Shown: piece by piece, positions 46,853-55,868 of the stretch
Numbering within the stretch: position 1 is the stretch's first letter
How the letters are laid out: each line of letters starts with the position of its first letter
Assembly: GCF_003094615.1 (NCBI RefSeq)
Contig: NZ_QDKO01000030.1
Location: forward strand, 92,541-156,540
Length of the DNA: 64,000 nucleotides
Source of the DNA: Caulobacter radicis
GTDB taxonomy: Bacteria; Pseudomonadota; Alphaproteobacteria; Caulobacterales; Caulobacteraceae
Direction: 5' to 3'
Position numbers and translations under genes: made by a program
Notes under the pieces: model-generated
Databases searched by the model: none
What the model was told of the DNA's origin: nothing
The model's input: the letters and a program-made list of their open reading frames with translations, nothing else

Positions 46853-48796
46853 GTGAAACCCCGCCTGTTCGCCCTGAGCCTCGCCCTGGCGCTGTCGACC
46901 TCGACGCTCGCCCTGGCTCAAACCCAGCCCGTCGAGCGCCGCGAGATCGGCAATCAGATCCTCGAGAACGTGCCCGTCGCCGATCCGGCGATCCGGGCCA
47001 GCCTGGCGCGCTACCAGAACGCCCGCAGCGCCAGCTTCCAGGACTGGGCGGCCGGCGGCGGCATGCTGATCGTCACGCGTTTCGGCAACACCAACCAGAT
47101 CCACCAGGTCGCCGCCCCGGGCGCCGACCGCAGCCAGCTGACCTTCCACGACGAGCCGGTCAGCGGCGTCCACACCCTGCCGGGCGGCGAGGTGCTGTTC
47201 TCCAAGGACACCGGCGGCGACGAGTGGTTCCAGCTGTTCGTGCGCGACGCCTCGGGCAAGGAAGTCCAGCTGACCGAAGCGGGCACCCGCAACCAGTCGC
47301 CGGCCTGGTCGGGCGACGGCAAGGTGCTGGTCTGGAGCCGCGCGACCAAGGGTTCGGCCAACTACGACGTCGTGATGCGCGATCCCTCCGCGCAGGGCGG
47401 CCGCCGCGTGATCTTCAAGGGCGAGGGCCAGGTCTCGCCGATCGACGTCTCGCCCGACGGCAAGACCGTGCTGCTGGGCCGCTACTTCTCGATCGGCGAG
47501 AGCAGGCGCTGGCTGCTGGACGTGGCCACCGGCAAGACCACCGAGCTGAACCCGGTCAAGGGCAAGGTCTCGTACGACGGCGGCCTGTTCACGCCGGACG
47601 GCAAGTCGCTGCTGATGCTGTCGGACGAGGGCTCGGACTTCATGCGCTTGGTCGAGTTCGACCTGGCGACGGGCAAGAAGCACCTGGTCTCGGGCGAGCG
47701 TCCCTGGGACGTCGAGGACTTCAAGCTGTCGAAGGACGGCCGGGTGCTGGCCTATGTGGTCAACGAGGACGGCTATTCGAAGCTGGTGGTGCAGGACTTC
47801 CGCACCCGCCGCGCGCTGCCGCAGCCGCAGCTGCCGGGCGGCGTGGTCTCCAACCTCGCCTTCTCGGAAGACGGCTCGAAGATCGGCTTCAGCCTGGCCA
47901 CGCCGACGGCGGCCAGCGACGCCTGGAGCTTTGACCTGGCCAGCGGCCAGGTGACCCGCTGGACGGCCTCGGAGCTGGGCGGCCTGGACGCCAAGGCGCT
48001 GGTCAGCCCCGAGCTGGTGCGCTTCCCGTCGTTCGACAAGCGCTCGATCCCGGCCTTCGTCTACAAGCCCAAGCTGGCGGCGGGCCAAAAGGCCCCGGTG
48101 ATCATCGACATCCACGGCGGCCCGGAAGGCCAGTCGCGGCCGGTCTTCAACCCGTTCCACCAGCACACGACGGCCGAGCTGGGGGCCGCGGTGATCGTCA
48201 CCAACGTCCGCGGCTCGTCGGGCTACGGCAAGACGTTCCTCAACCTCGACAACGCCGAGAAGCGCGAGGACTCGGTCAAGGACATCGGCGCGCTGCTGGA
48301 CTGGATCAAGACCCAGCCGGACCTCGATCCGAACCGCGTGGTGGTCTACGGCCAGTCCTACGGCGGCTACATGTCGCTGGCGGTGATGACCCACTATTCC
48401 GACCGCCTGGCCGGCGGGGTCGAGCGCTACGGCATCTCCAACTTCGTGTCGTTCCTGCAGAACACCGAGGCCTATCGCCGCGACCTGCGCCGGGCCGAGT
48501 ACGGCGACGAGCGCGACCCGAAGATGCTGAAGGCCTTCGAGACGATCTCGCCGCTGAACAACGTCGGCAAGATCACCAAGCCGATGCTGGTCATGCAGGG
48601 CTGGAATGATCCGCGCGTTCCCAAGTCGGAGTCCGACCAGGTGGTCGCCAAGCTGCGCGAGAAGGGCGTCGAGACCTGGTACGTCCAGTTCAAGGACGAG
48701 GGCCACGGCTTCGCCAAGAAGATCAACAACGACCGCCGTCGCGAGGTCGAGACCCAGTTCCTGCAGAAGGTGCTGGGGACCGGCGCGGCCCAGTGA
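46853..48796 (+). CDS. secreted S9-family prolyl oligopeptidase
   Basis: 647 residues, signal peptide M-K-P-R-L-F-A-L-S-L-A-L-A-L. Residues about 60-390 form a beta-propeller, with repeats such as P-A-W-S-G-D-G-K and D-V-S-P-D-G-K-T. The hydrolase domain has G-Q-S-Y-G-G-Y-M (Ser502), Asp586 in G-W-N-D-P-R-V, and His618 in E-G-H-G-F. All three catalytic residues are present. Likely cleaves short peptides in the periplasm. GTG start at 46853, 19 bp after the GIY-YIG stop. Confidence 0.92.
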   Translation: MKPRLFALSLALALSTSTLALAQTQPVERREIGNQILENVPVADPAIRASLARYQNARSASFQDWAAGGGMLIVTRFGNTNQIHQVAAPGADRSQLTFHDEPVSGVHTLPGGEVLFSKDTGGDEWFQLFVRDASGKEVQLTEAGTRNQSPAWSGDGKVLVWSRATKGSANYDVVMRDPSAQGGRRVIFKGEGQVSPIDVSPDGKTVLLGRYFSIGESRRWLLDVATGKTTELNPVKGKVSYDGGLFTPDGKSLLMLSDEGSDFMRLVEFDLATGKKHLVSGERPWDVEDFKLSKDGRVLAYVVNEDGYSKLVVQDFRTRRALPQPQLPGGVVSNLAFSEDGSKIGFSLATPTAASDAWSFDLASGQVTRWTASELGGLDAKALVSPELVRFPSFDKRSIPAFVYKPKLAAGQKAPVIIDIHGGPEGQSRPVFNPFHQHTTAELGAAVIVTNVRGSSGYGKTFLNLDNAEKREDSVKDIGALLDWIKTQPDLDPNRVVVYGQSYGGYMSLAVMTHYSDRLAGGVERYGISNFVSFLQNTEAYRRDLRRAEYGDERDPKMLKAFETISPLNNVGKITKPMLVMQGWNDPRVPKSESDQVVAKLREKGVETWYVQFKDEGHGFAKKINNDRRREVETQFLQKVLGTGAAQ

Positions 48797-49155
48797 ACAG
48801 CCGGGGTGGTCCCGCCGGCCTGCTGCGCGAGGACCGCTTCGACGACCTCTTCGAGCGGATGCTGACCCTGTGGGCAGCGATCGACTTTTCGGACTGTTCG
48901 ACCTGGTTCGAGCGCTCCGAGACGGTCGCCAGCGCCTTCGCCTCGCTGGAGGGGGCGGTCGACCTGGCGGCCATGAACTCCGCCGTGCACCGGGCGATCG
49001 CCGTGGACGCGCCGTTCGAGGTTCCGGTGCGCGAGCTGGTCGACCGCGCCGTCGCCCGCGAGGTGTTCGAGGTCGAGATGCGCCGCGTGCTGCTGGGCGC
49101 GGCGGGGGTCTGGCGCCTGACCGAGGTCGAGGTGGCGCGCGGGTATTTCGTCTAG
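48793..49155 (+). CDS. hypothetical acidic helical protein, 120 aa
   Basis: GTG start overlaps the end of the S9 peptidase gene (GTGA), so translation is coupled. Sequence R-F-D-D-L-F-E-R-M-L-T-L-W-A-A-I-D-F-S-D-C-S-T-W-F-E-R is acidic and helical. No signal peptide or membrane helix. No family recognised. Operon position is its only functional clue. Confidence 0.6.
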   Translation: MNSRGGPAGLLREDRFDDLFERMLTLWAAIDFSDCSTWFERSETVASAFASLEGAVDLAAMNSAVHRAIAVDAPFEVPVRELVDRAVAREVFEVEMRRVLLGAAGVWRLTEVEVARGYFV

Positions 49156-49251
49156 CGAAATCCGGTGGCGGAGTAGGGATTTACAGCGCTCTTGCCCGTC
49201 GCCGCTGGCTCATGCCAACGTCCGTTTCATAAGAAAACGGGAGGCGCCGCC

Positions 49252-49629
49252 ATGGCCAAGATCAGCTACATGACCGTCGGTTCGAACCGGCTGGAGGAGG
49301 CCAAGGCCTTCTACGACGCCCTGCTGGGCTCGATCGGAATGAAGCCCCTGTTCGAGCATCCGTCCGGCGGCCGGCTCTATCGCGGCAAGGGCGTGGGCAT
49401 GTTCGGGGTGCTGGGCCCCTATGACGGCAATCCCGCCTGCATCGGCAACGGCATGATGGGCGGCTTCGACTTCGACACCCGCGAGGAGGTCGACGCCTTC
49501 CACGCCAAGGCCATCGAACTGGGCGGCGCCTGCGAAGGCGCGCCGGGCGAGCGGATGCCCAAGGCCTATTTCGCCTACTTCCGCGACCTCGACGGCAACA
49601 AGCTGTGCGCCTACCGGCTGGGGGAGTGA
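49252..49629 (+). CDS. VOC (glyoxalase/bleomycin resistance)-family protein
   Basis: 125 residues. Y-M-T-V-G-S-N-R-L-E-E-A-K-A-F-Y-D-A-L-L and F-R-D-L-D-G-N-K-L-C-A-Y-R are family motifs. One of the usual metal ligands near the start (His/Gln) is Thr here, so metal binding is uncertain. Cytosolic. ATG 49252 chosen from a GGGAGG ribosome site; a second upstream ATG at 49213 is out of frame. Confidence 0.8.
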   Translation: MAKISYMTVGSNRLEEAKAFYDALLGSIGMKPLFEHPSGGRLYRGKGVGMFGVLGPYDGNPACIGNGMMGGFDFDTREEVDAFHAKAIELGGACEGAPGERMPKAYFAYFRDLDGNKLCAYRLGE

Positions 49630-49636
49630 TCAAGGA

Positions 49637-49770
49637 AACCTCCCCCCGTGGGGGAGGCGATCGCGAAGCGATCGGTGGGGGGAGTTTTCGCGAGATCGGC
49701 CGAGGCCTCGGAAGCTGAAAACGGCCCCCTCCGGCCCTCTGGGCCACCTCCCCCAGAGGGGGAGGATCTC
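49637..49770. repeat. REP-like hairpin pair
   Basis: Left half-unit with GATCGC-gaa-GCGATC near 49657, right with GGCCC-tct-GGGCC near 49736. Outer hairpins CCTCCCCCCGTGGGGGAGG and CCTCCCCCAGAGGGGGAGG. Ends 74 bp before the 50-residue protein upstream of recF. Confidence 0.8.
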
Positions 49771-49843
49771 GTTTTCCGGCCCCCTTTCCGCCCTGATCCG
49801 GGCGTAGCGCGGCGGTGTCGCTTTTTGCTGCTGGAGACACCCC

Positions 49844-49996
49844 ATGCGCCTGGCCTGGGATCGTATCGCCGTCGTGCTGGTCAGCGCCGGGGCCTGGGCC
49901 ATGGTGCTGCTGGCTGGGCCGCACCTGGTGCATGGCCTGCGCAGCGCGCCGCGCCTGCTGGCCCATGCCGGGGCGGGCCGCCGCTTCCAGGGGTGA
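49844..49996 (+). CDS. 50-residue membrane protein upstream of recF (hypothetical)
   Basis: Encodes 50 residues with one helix (I-A-V-V-L-V-S-A-G-A-W-A-M-V-L-L-A) and a basic tail (G-R-R-F-Q-G). GGAG at 49832-49835 gives a proper ribosome site. Short and without recognised relatives. recF starts 54 bp later, so it might be co-transcribed. Confidence 0.5.
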   Translation: MRLAWDRIAVVLVSAGAWAMVLLAGPHLVHGLRSAPRLLAHAGAGRRFQG

Positions 49997-50050
49997 CCCC
50001 AAGGCCAGCCAAGGCGTGACGCCGTCCGCGACGTGGCTTACAGAGGCGCC

Positions 50051-51229
50051 ATGGCGTCCGCCACCATCGCCCGCCTGCGGCTCACCGACTTCCGATCCTA
50101 CGAGCGCGCCGATCTCCTGACCGGCGGGCGCAGCGTCTATCTGTTCGGGCCCAACGGCTCGGGCAAGACCAACCTGCTGGAGGCCGTCAGCCTGCTGTCG
50201 CCCGGCAAGGGCCTGCGCGGGTCGAGCCTGGCCGAGGTGGGCCGCCGCATGCCGGGCGAGGGCGTTTGCCGGGCCTGGGCCGTGGCCGCCGAGATCGAGC
50301 AGGCCGACGGCGAGGTCCTGAAGGTCGGCACCGGAACGGAACTGGCGGGGGCCTCGCGCCGCATCGTCCGCCTCGAGGGCGAGACCGTGCCGCCGGGCCG
50401 GCTGGCCGACCACGTGCGGCCCATGTGGCTGACCCCCGCCCAGGACCGCCTGTTCCTCGAGGCCGCCTCGGAGCGGCGCAAGTTCTTCGACCGGCTGGTG
50501 TTCGCCGCCGAGCCGGCCCATGCCAGCCACGCCAACGCCTACGACAAGGCCCAGCGCGAGCGCATGCGGCTGCTGAGCGACGCGGCCGACGGCGGGGCGC
50601 CGGCCGATCCGGCCTGGCTGACCGTGCTGGAGGCTCGTCTGGCGCAGGCCGGGGCGCTGATGGCGCAGGCGAGGGCGCGGACCCTGACGGCGCTTCAAGC
50701 CGAGATCGACGGGCGCGGCGACCGGCCGTTTCCGCAGGCCCGCCTGACCCTGACCGGCGCCTGGGAGCTGATGGCCCTGGACGGGGTCCCGGCGGCCGAG
50801 ATCGAGCTTCAGCTGGCCCAGGCCCTGGCCGCCGCAAGGCCGCGCGACGGGGCCGCGGGCAGGGCCTTGACAGGCCCGCACCGGGGCGATCTGGCGGTGT
50901 TCCACGTCGACAAGGACCGTCCGGCCTCGGAATGCTCCACCGGAGAGCAAAAAGCGCTGATTTTGAACCTGGTTTTGGCCCAGGCGGCGAGACTTTCGCG
51001 TGCGGAATCCGCGCCGAATCCTATAGTGTTGCTCGACGAAGTCGCCGCGCATCTCGACCTCACCCGGCGAGCCGCTCTGGCCGACGAACTCACGGCGCTC
51101 AAGCTCCAGGCCTTCCTCACCGGCACGGACGAGTCGCTGTTCGACCATCTCAAGGGTCGGGCGTTGGGCGTTCGCGTCAGCGAGGCCGGCCTGACCCCCA
51201 TTGAGTCTACGGCTCTGGAAGACGAATGA
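50051..51229 (+). CDS. recF: DNA replication and repair protein RecF
   Basis: 392 residues. L-R-L-T-D-F-R-S-Y, Walker A G-P-N-G-S-G-K-T (33-40), S-P-G-K-G-L-R, F-F-D-R-L-V, the ABC-type S-T-G-E-Q-K-A-L signature and L-L-D-E-V-A-A-H-L-D Walker B. It loads RecA on gaps with RecO/RecR. ATG 50051 follows AGAGG. The stop overlaps gyrB by 4 bp, so the two are coupled. Confidence 0.95.
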   Translation: MASATIARLRLTDFRSYERADLLTGGRSVYLFGPNGSGKTNLLEAVSLLSPGKGLRGSSLAEVGRRMPGEGVCRAWAVAAEIEQADGEVLKVGTGTELAGASRRIVRLEGETVPPGRLADHVRPMWLTPAQDRLFLEAASERRKFFDRLVFAAEPAHASHANAYDKAQRERMRLLSDAADGGAPADPAWLTVLEARLAQAGALMAQARARTLTALQAEIDGRGDRPFPQARLTLTGAWELMALDGVPAAEIELQLAQALAAARPRDGAAGRALTGPHRGDLAVFHVDKDRPASECSTGEQKALILNLVLAQAARLSRAESAPNPIVLLDEVAAHLDLTRRAALADELTALKLQAFLTGTDESLFDHLKGRALGVRVSEAGLTPIESTALEDE

Positions 51230-53676
51230 CCGAGAATACCGAAGGCCAAGTCCCCGAAGTTCCCGAAGAAGCCGTCGCCGGCGAATACGGCGCGGACTCG
51301 ATCAAGGTCCTCAAGGGCCTGGATGCGGTGCGCAAGCGCCCGGGCATGTATATCGGCGACACCGACGATGGTTCGGGCCTGCACCACATGGTCTACGAGG
51401 TGGTCGACAACGCCATCGACGAAGCGCTGGCCGGCCACGCCACCAAGGTCCAGGTGATCCTCAACGCCGACGGTTCGGTGACGGTCACCGACGACGGCCG
51501 CGGCATCCCCACCGACATCCACGAGGGCGAGGGCGTCTCGGCGGCCGAGGTCATCATGACCCAGCTGCACGCCGGCGGTAAGTTCGACCAGAACAGCTAC
51601 AAGGTCTCGGGCGGCCTGCACGGCGTGGGCGTCTCGGTCGTGAACGCCCTGTCGGACTGGCTGGAGCTGCTGATCCACCGCAACGGCAAGGTCCACCAGA
51701 TGCGCTTCGAGCGCGGCGACGCGGTGACCTCGCTGAAGGAGACCGGCGTCTCGCCGGTGCGCGAGGACGGCCCCAAGGCTGGCGAGGTCCTGACGGGCAC
51801 GGAGGTGACCTTCTTCCCGTCCAAGGACACCTTCGCTTTCATCGAATTCGACCGGAAGACCCTGGAGCACCGCCTGCGCGAGCTGGCGTTCCTGAACTCG
51901 GGCGTGACCATCTGGTTCAGGGACAACCGCGACGCCGAGCCGTGGGAAGAGAAGCTGTTCTTCGAGGGCGGCATCGAGGCCTTCGTGCGCCACCTCGACA
52001 AGGCCAAGACTCCGCTGCTCAAGGCCCCGATCATCGTGCGCGGCCGCAAGGACAAGGTCGAGCTGGACCTGGCCCTGTGGTGGAACGACAGCTACCACGA
52101 GCACATGCTGTGCTTCACCAACAACATCCCGCAGCGGGATGGCGGCACGCACCTTTCGGCCTTCCGCGGCGCCCTGACCCGCGTGATCACCAGCTACGCC
52201 GAGAGCTCGGGCATCCTGAAGAAGGAAAAGGTCAACCTGGGCGGCGAAGACAGCCGCGAGGGCTTGACCTGCGTGCTGTCGGTCAAGGTGCCGGACCCCA
52301 AGTTCAGCTCGCAGACCAAGGATAAGCTGGTCTCGTCGGAAGTGCGCCCGGCCGTGGAAAGCATGGTCGCCGAGGGCCTCTCGACCTGGTTCGAGGAACA
52401 CCCGAACGAAGCCAAGCAGATCGTCAGCAAGATCGCCGAGGCGGCCGCGGCTCGCGAAGCCGCCCGCAAGGCGCGCGAACTGACCCGCCGCAAGAGCGCG
52501 CTCGATATCACGAGCCTGCCCGGCAAGCTGGCCGACTGTTCGGAACGCGACCCGGCCAAGTCCGAAATCTTCATCGTCGAGGGTGACTCGGCCGGCGGCT
52601 CGGCCAAGCAGGCCCGCAACCGCGACAACCAGGCCGTCCTGCCGCTGCGAGGCAAGATCCTGAACGTCGAGCGGGCGCGCTTCGACAAGATGCTGTCGTC
52701 CGACCAGATCGGCACGCTGATCACGGCGCTGGGCGCCGGCATCGGTCGCGACGACTTCAACCCGGACAAGGTGCGCTACCACAAGATCGTGCTGATGACC
52801 GACGCCGACGTCGACGGCGCCCACATCCGCACCCTGCTGCTGACCTTCTTCTATCGGCAGATGCCGCAGCTGATCGAGCGCGGCTACATCTACATCGCCC
52901 AGCCGCCGCTCTACAAAGCCAGCAAGGGCAAGTCGTCGCGCTACCTCAAGGACGACACCGAGATGGACGCCTTCCTGGTGGACGAGGGCGTCGACGGCGC
53001 CGAGCTCGACCTGGGCTCGGGCGAGCGCCTGATCGGCCAGGACCTCCTGGCCCTGGTGCAGCTGGCCCGCTCGGCCAAGGCCAATATCGACCGCCTGGCG
53101 GCCCGCGCTCCGGCCTCGGCCATCGAGCAGGCCGCCCTGGGCGGCCTGCTGGGCGAGACCCCCAACGCCGACGCCGCGGCCGCGCGCCTCAACCTCTACA
53201 ACGAGGAGGGCGACGGTCCGTGGTCGGGCGAACGTGGCGACACCGGCTTCGTGTTCAGCCGCGTGCGCCGCGGCGTGTCGGAACGCATCGTGCTCGACGA
53301 CGTGCTGCTGCACGCCGCCGACGCCCGCCGCCTGGCCGAACGCGCGGTCAAGCTGGCCGAGGTGTTCGAAAAGCCGGCCGTGTTCCGCCGCAAGGACAAG
53401 TCGACCACCATCCGTGGTCCGCTCGACCTGGTCCAGGCCGTGCTCGACGCCGGCCGCAAGGGCCTGACCATCCAGCGCTACAAAGGGCTGGGCGAGATGA
53501 ACCCCGACCAGCTGTGGGAAACCACCCTCGACGTCGACGCCCGCACCCTGCTGCAGGTCAAGGTCAACCACGCCGACGACGCCGACGACATGTTCAGCCG
53601 CCTGATGGGCGACCTGGTCGAACCGCGCCGCGAATTCATCCAGGAAAACGCCTTGGACGCCGAAGTCGACGTCTGA
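51226..53676 (+). CDS. gyrB: DNA gyrase subunit B
   Basis: 816 residues. ATPase: Y-I-G-D-T-D-D-G-S-G-L-H-H-M-V-Y-E-V-V-D-N-A-I-D-E-A. TOPRIM: E452-G-D-S-A-G-G-S-A-K-Q and D526-A-D-V-D-G-A-H-I. C-terminal Y-K-G-L-G-E-M-N-P-D-Q-L-W-E-T-T. Between about 560 and 680 is an alphaproteobacteria-like variable insertion, with low-complexity alanine-rich parts. It supercoils DNA with GyrA. Coupled to recF and followed by a strong hairpin. Confidence 0.97.
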   Translation: MTENTEGQVPEVPEEAVAGEYGADSIKVLKGLDAVRKRPGMYIGDTDDGSGLHHMVYEVVDNAIDEALAGHATKVQVILNADGSVTVTDDGRGIPTDIHEGEGVSAAEVIMTQLHAGGKFDQNSYKVSGGLHGVGVSVVNALSDWLELLIHRNGKVHQMRFERGDAVTSLKETGVSPVREDGPKAGEVLTGTEVTFFPSKDTFAFIEFDRKTLEHRLRELAFLNSGVTIWFRDNRDAEPWEEKLFFEGGIEAFVRHLDKAKTPLLKAPIIVRGRKDKVELDLALWWNDSYHEHMLCFTNNIPQRDGGTHLSAFRGALTRVITSYAESSGILKKEKVNLGGEDSREGLTCVLSVKVPDPKFSSQTKDKLVSSEVRPAVESMVAEGLSTWFEEHPNEAKQIVSKIAEAAAAREAARKARELTRRKSALDITSLPGKLADCSERDPAKSEIFIVEGDSAGGSAKQARNRDNQAVLPLRGKILNVERARFDKMLSSDQIGTLITALGAGIGRDDFNPDKVRYHKIVLMTDADVDGAHIRTLLLTFFYRQMPQLIERGYIYIAQPPLYKASKGKSSRYLKDDTEMDAFLVDEGVDGAELDLGSGERLIGQDLLALVQLARSAKANIDRLAARAPASAIEQAALGGLLGETPNADAAAARLNLYNEEGDGPWSGERGDTGFVFSRVRRGVSERIVLDDVLLHAADARRLAERAVKLAEVFEKPAVFRRKDKSTTIRGPLDLVQAVLDAGRKGLTIQRYKGLGEMNPDQLWETTLDVDARTLLQVKVNHADDADDMFSRLMGDLVEPRREFIQENALDAEVDV

Positions 53677-53712
53677 CGAAGCTTGGCCCTTGCGGGCGAG
53701 CGACGTTCTGTG

Positions 53713-53748
53713 AAACCCTCCCAGGTTGAGCGACCTGGGAGGGTTTTT
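53713..53748 (+). terminator. gyrB terminator hairpin containing the next gene's ribosome site
   Basis: A perfect 14-bp stem, AAACCCTCCCAGGT (53713-53726) with ACCTGGGAGGGTTT (53733-53746), loop TGAGCG, then T to 53748. The right arm includes GGAGG at 53738-53742, seven bases before the ATG at 53750. As an RNA it would stop gyrB transcription and hide that ribosome site. Confidence 0.9.
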
Positions 53749-53749
53749 C

Positions 53750-54601
53750 ATGCCGGTTTCGATGTTGGCGGCCGCGATGCTGGCGCTTTCGGTTCCGCAA
53801 GGGGCGCCGCCGCCGCCGGCGGTCGACGAGGTCGAGGTCTCGCCCAAGGGCGTGGATCCATATCCGGCCTTCGTGCGGCGGGCCACGCCCCTGACGCCGG
53901 CCGGCAAGGTGATGATGTGGTCGGCGGCGCTGTGCCCCTACGTGGCGGGCGGACGCACGGAAGAGAACCGCTACCTGCACGACCGCATCAGCCAGACGGC
54001 GCGCGCGGCCGGGGTGCGGATGGCGGCCAAGGGCTGCCGGCCCAACCTCACCGTGGTGCTGGCCGACGAGCCCGAGACGCTGGTGCGCAAGGCCAGGGCG
54101 GCGGGCAAGTTCTGGGTCGACCGCGAGCGGCCGGTGAGCTTCGAGCGCTACGCCACCACCGACCGGCCGGTGCGGGTGTGGACCAACTTCGCCGAGGTCG
54201 ACGTGATGCGCGGGGCGGTCAGCGCCGACGGCCTGGGCAATGACCTGCTGATGTATACCACCAGCAGCGCCGGCTCGCGCGTGCGCACCTCGGTGGTGGG
54301 CGTGATCCAGGACCAGTTCGTGGTGGTCGATCGCCGGCGTATGGGCGGGCGCAAGCTGGCGGGGCTGGCCGACTATGTGGCGCTGGCGGGCGTGGCCTCG
54401 GCCCGGGCCGACCAGGACTATGCCGGGTTCAACACGGTGCTGAACCTCTTCACCGAGGAGGGCAGGGGCGACGCCTCGCCGATGGACCGGGCCTATCTGC
54501 GCGGCCTGCAGACGGTGAAGCCGGACTCGCCCGGCGGCTCCCAGCTGGGCCAGGTCGTCACGACCATGCGCGCCGAACGCGACGGACGGGCCGACCGCTA
54601 G
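53750..54601 (+). CDS. secreted hypothetical protein, 283 aa
   Basis: The short signal-like start is M-P-V-S-M-L-A-A-A-M-L-A-L-S-V-P-Q. The mature part has two cysteines (A-L-C-P-Y-V, K-G-C-R-P-N) and blocks such as L-T-V-V-L-A-D-E-P-E and V-D-V-M-R-G-A-V. No family recognised. The start is placed immediately after the gyrB terminator, since earlier in-frame starts fall inside the hairpin. Converges with the TPR gene, sharing 4 bp at their stops. Confidence 0.7.
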   Translation: MPVSMLAAAMLALSVPQGAPPPPAVDEVEVSPKGVDPYPAFVRRATPLTPAGKVMMWSAALCPYVAGGRTEENRYLHDRISQTARAAGVRMAAKGCRPNLTVVLADEPETLVRKARAAGKFWVDRERPVSFERYATTDRPVRVWTNFAEVDVMRGAVSADGLGNDLLMYTTSSAGSRVRTSVVGVIQDQFVVVDRRRMGGRKLAGLADYVALAGVASARADQDYAGFNTVLNLFTEEGRGDASPMDRAYLRGLQTVKPDSPGGSQLGQVVTTMRAERDGRADR

Positions 54602-55743
54602 ACGACCCGGCCGACGCCCGACGCCAGCTGCGACATGGCCTGGGCCAGGGTGCGGCCGTCGGGCCCCAGCGGGGTGTTCAGGGCGGCGGCGCGGATGCGC
54701 TCGGCGGCGCCGGCGTCGCCCTGCATCGCGGCCATCAGGCTCTTGGCCAGCGCGGCCGAAAGGCAGGCGCGGTCGAGGCGCAGGGCCACCTGGCAGCGCC
54801 GCGTGGCCGCGTCGATCCGGCCGTCCAGCGCGTCCAGGACCGCCAGGGCGCCATGCGACTCGGCGAAACTGTCGTCCAGCGCCAGCGCCTTGTCGAACAG
54901 CCGGCGGGCCGTGACCAGGTCGCCTTGCGCGAAATGGCCCCAGCCGGCGGCGATCCACGAGCCGAGATGGTCGCCAAAGCGCGTGGCCGCGGCTTCGACC
55001 AGGGCCGTGCCGGCGGCGGAGTCGCCTTGGGCCAGCAGGGCCAGCCCCTTGCCCAGCTGCGCGCGGCCGCTGGTCGGGTCGACGGCCAGGGCGCGATCGA
55101 ACAGGTCTGTGGCCTCGGACACCTCGCCCTGGTCCAGCGCCAGGGCGGCCAGGGTCGAGAGGCCTTCATGGGTGTCGCCGGCCTTGAGGGCGTAGGCGCG
55201 CGCCAGTTCGGTGTTCTCGGCGTCGACGGCCGCCACCGCCAAGGCGCTCATCAGGGCCTGGTCCTGGACGCCGGCGGCCACATAGGCCGCGCCCTCGGCC
55301 AGGGCCTCGTCCAGTCGCCCGAGCCGGTGCAGGGCCTGCACCTTGAGCGCGGCGGCGGCCGGCGCGGCGGCGATCACGGCCTCGTCGACCAGGGCGACGA
55401 CGGCCTCGGGGGCTGCGGTCATGGCGCTGGCCCAGGCCAAGTTGAACCGCAGGCGGGGATCCTCCGGCGCCTCGGCCAGCAGTGGCTCCAGCAGCGCCAC
55501 GGCGTCGGCGTGACGGCCCTCGCCCATCGCCGCCAGCCCGGCCAGGTTGCGCAGGCGCGGCGACAGCGGAGCCAGCCCGGCATAGCGCTCGACCAGCCCG
55601 GCGACCTCCGCCCAGCGCCCCTCCTCGACGGCCGCCCCGGCCGCGTCCTCGATCAGCCGCAGGTTCGACGGATCGATACGCAGGAAGCCCGACAGGCGCT
55701 CGAAGCTGGACGCGGCAGGCGCGGATACGGTTTGGGACATCAT
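54598..55743 (-). CDS. tetratricopeptide-repeat protein, 381 aa
   Basis: Alanine-rich helical protein with about nine TPR units, for example G-E-G-R-H-A-D-A-V-A-L-L-E-P-L-L-A-E-A-P-E-D-P-R and A-T-D-L-F-D-R-A-L-A-V-D-P-T-S. No signal peptide or membrane helix. TPR arrays bind other proteins; partner unknown. The Rhs/immunity genes lie upstream on the same strand but 125 bp away. Confidence 0.82.
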   Translation of the reverse strand: MMSQTVSAPAASSFERLSGFLRIDPSNLRLIEDAAGAAVEEGRWAEVAGLVERYAGLAPLSPRLRNLAGLAAMGEGRHADAVALLEPLLAEAPEDPRLRFNLAWASAMTAAPEAVVALVDEAVIAAAPAAAALKVQALHRLGRLDEALAEGAAYVAAGVQDQALMSALAVAAVDAENTELARAYALKAGDTHEGLSTLAALALDQGEVSEATDLFDRALAVDPTSGRAQLGKGLALLAQGDSAAGTALVEAAATRFGDHLGSWIAAGWGHFAQGDLVTARRLFDKALALDDSFAESHGALAVLDALDGRIDAATRRCQVALRLDRACLSAALAKSLMAAMQGDAGAAERIRAAALNTPLGPDGRTLAQAMSQLASGVGRVV

Positions 55744-55868
55744 GGGCGCCGAGGTAAACGGTGATGGGAGCGCGGGACTATAGGGTGCGAGGGATCAGCC
55801 TATGGGGCGGCGATGAGGGCGGCAAGGCTGGTAGGGCTCGATGTGAGTGTTTCCGCGCTTTCTTGCTG

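Noticed and set aside
50809..53907. Open frame of about 1,030 codons antisense to recF and gyrB
   Set aside because: recF and gyrB are unmistakable on the + strand. The antisense product is low-complexity with no motif.
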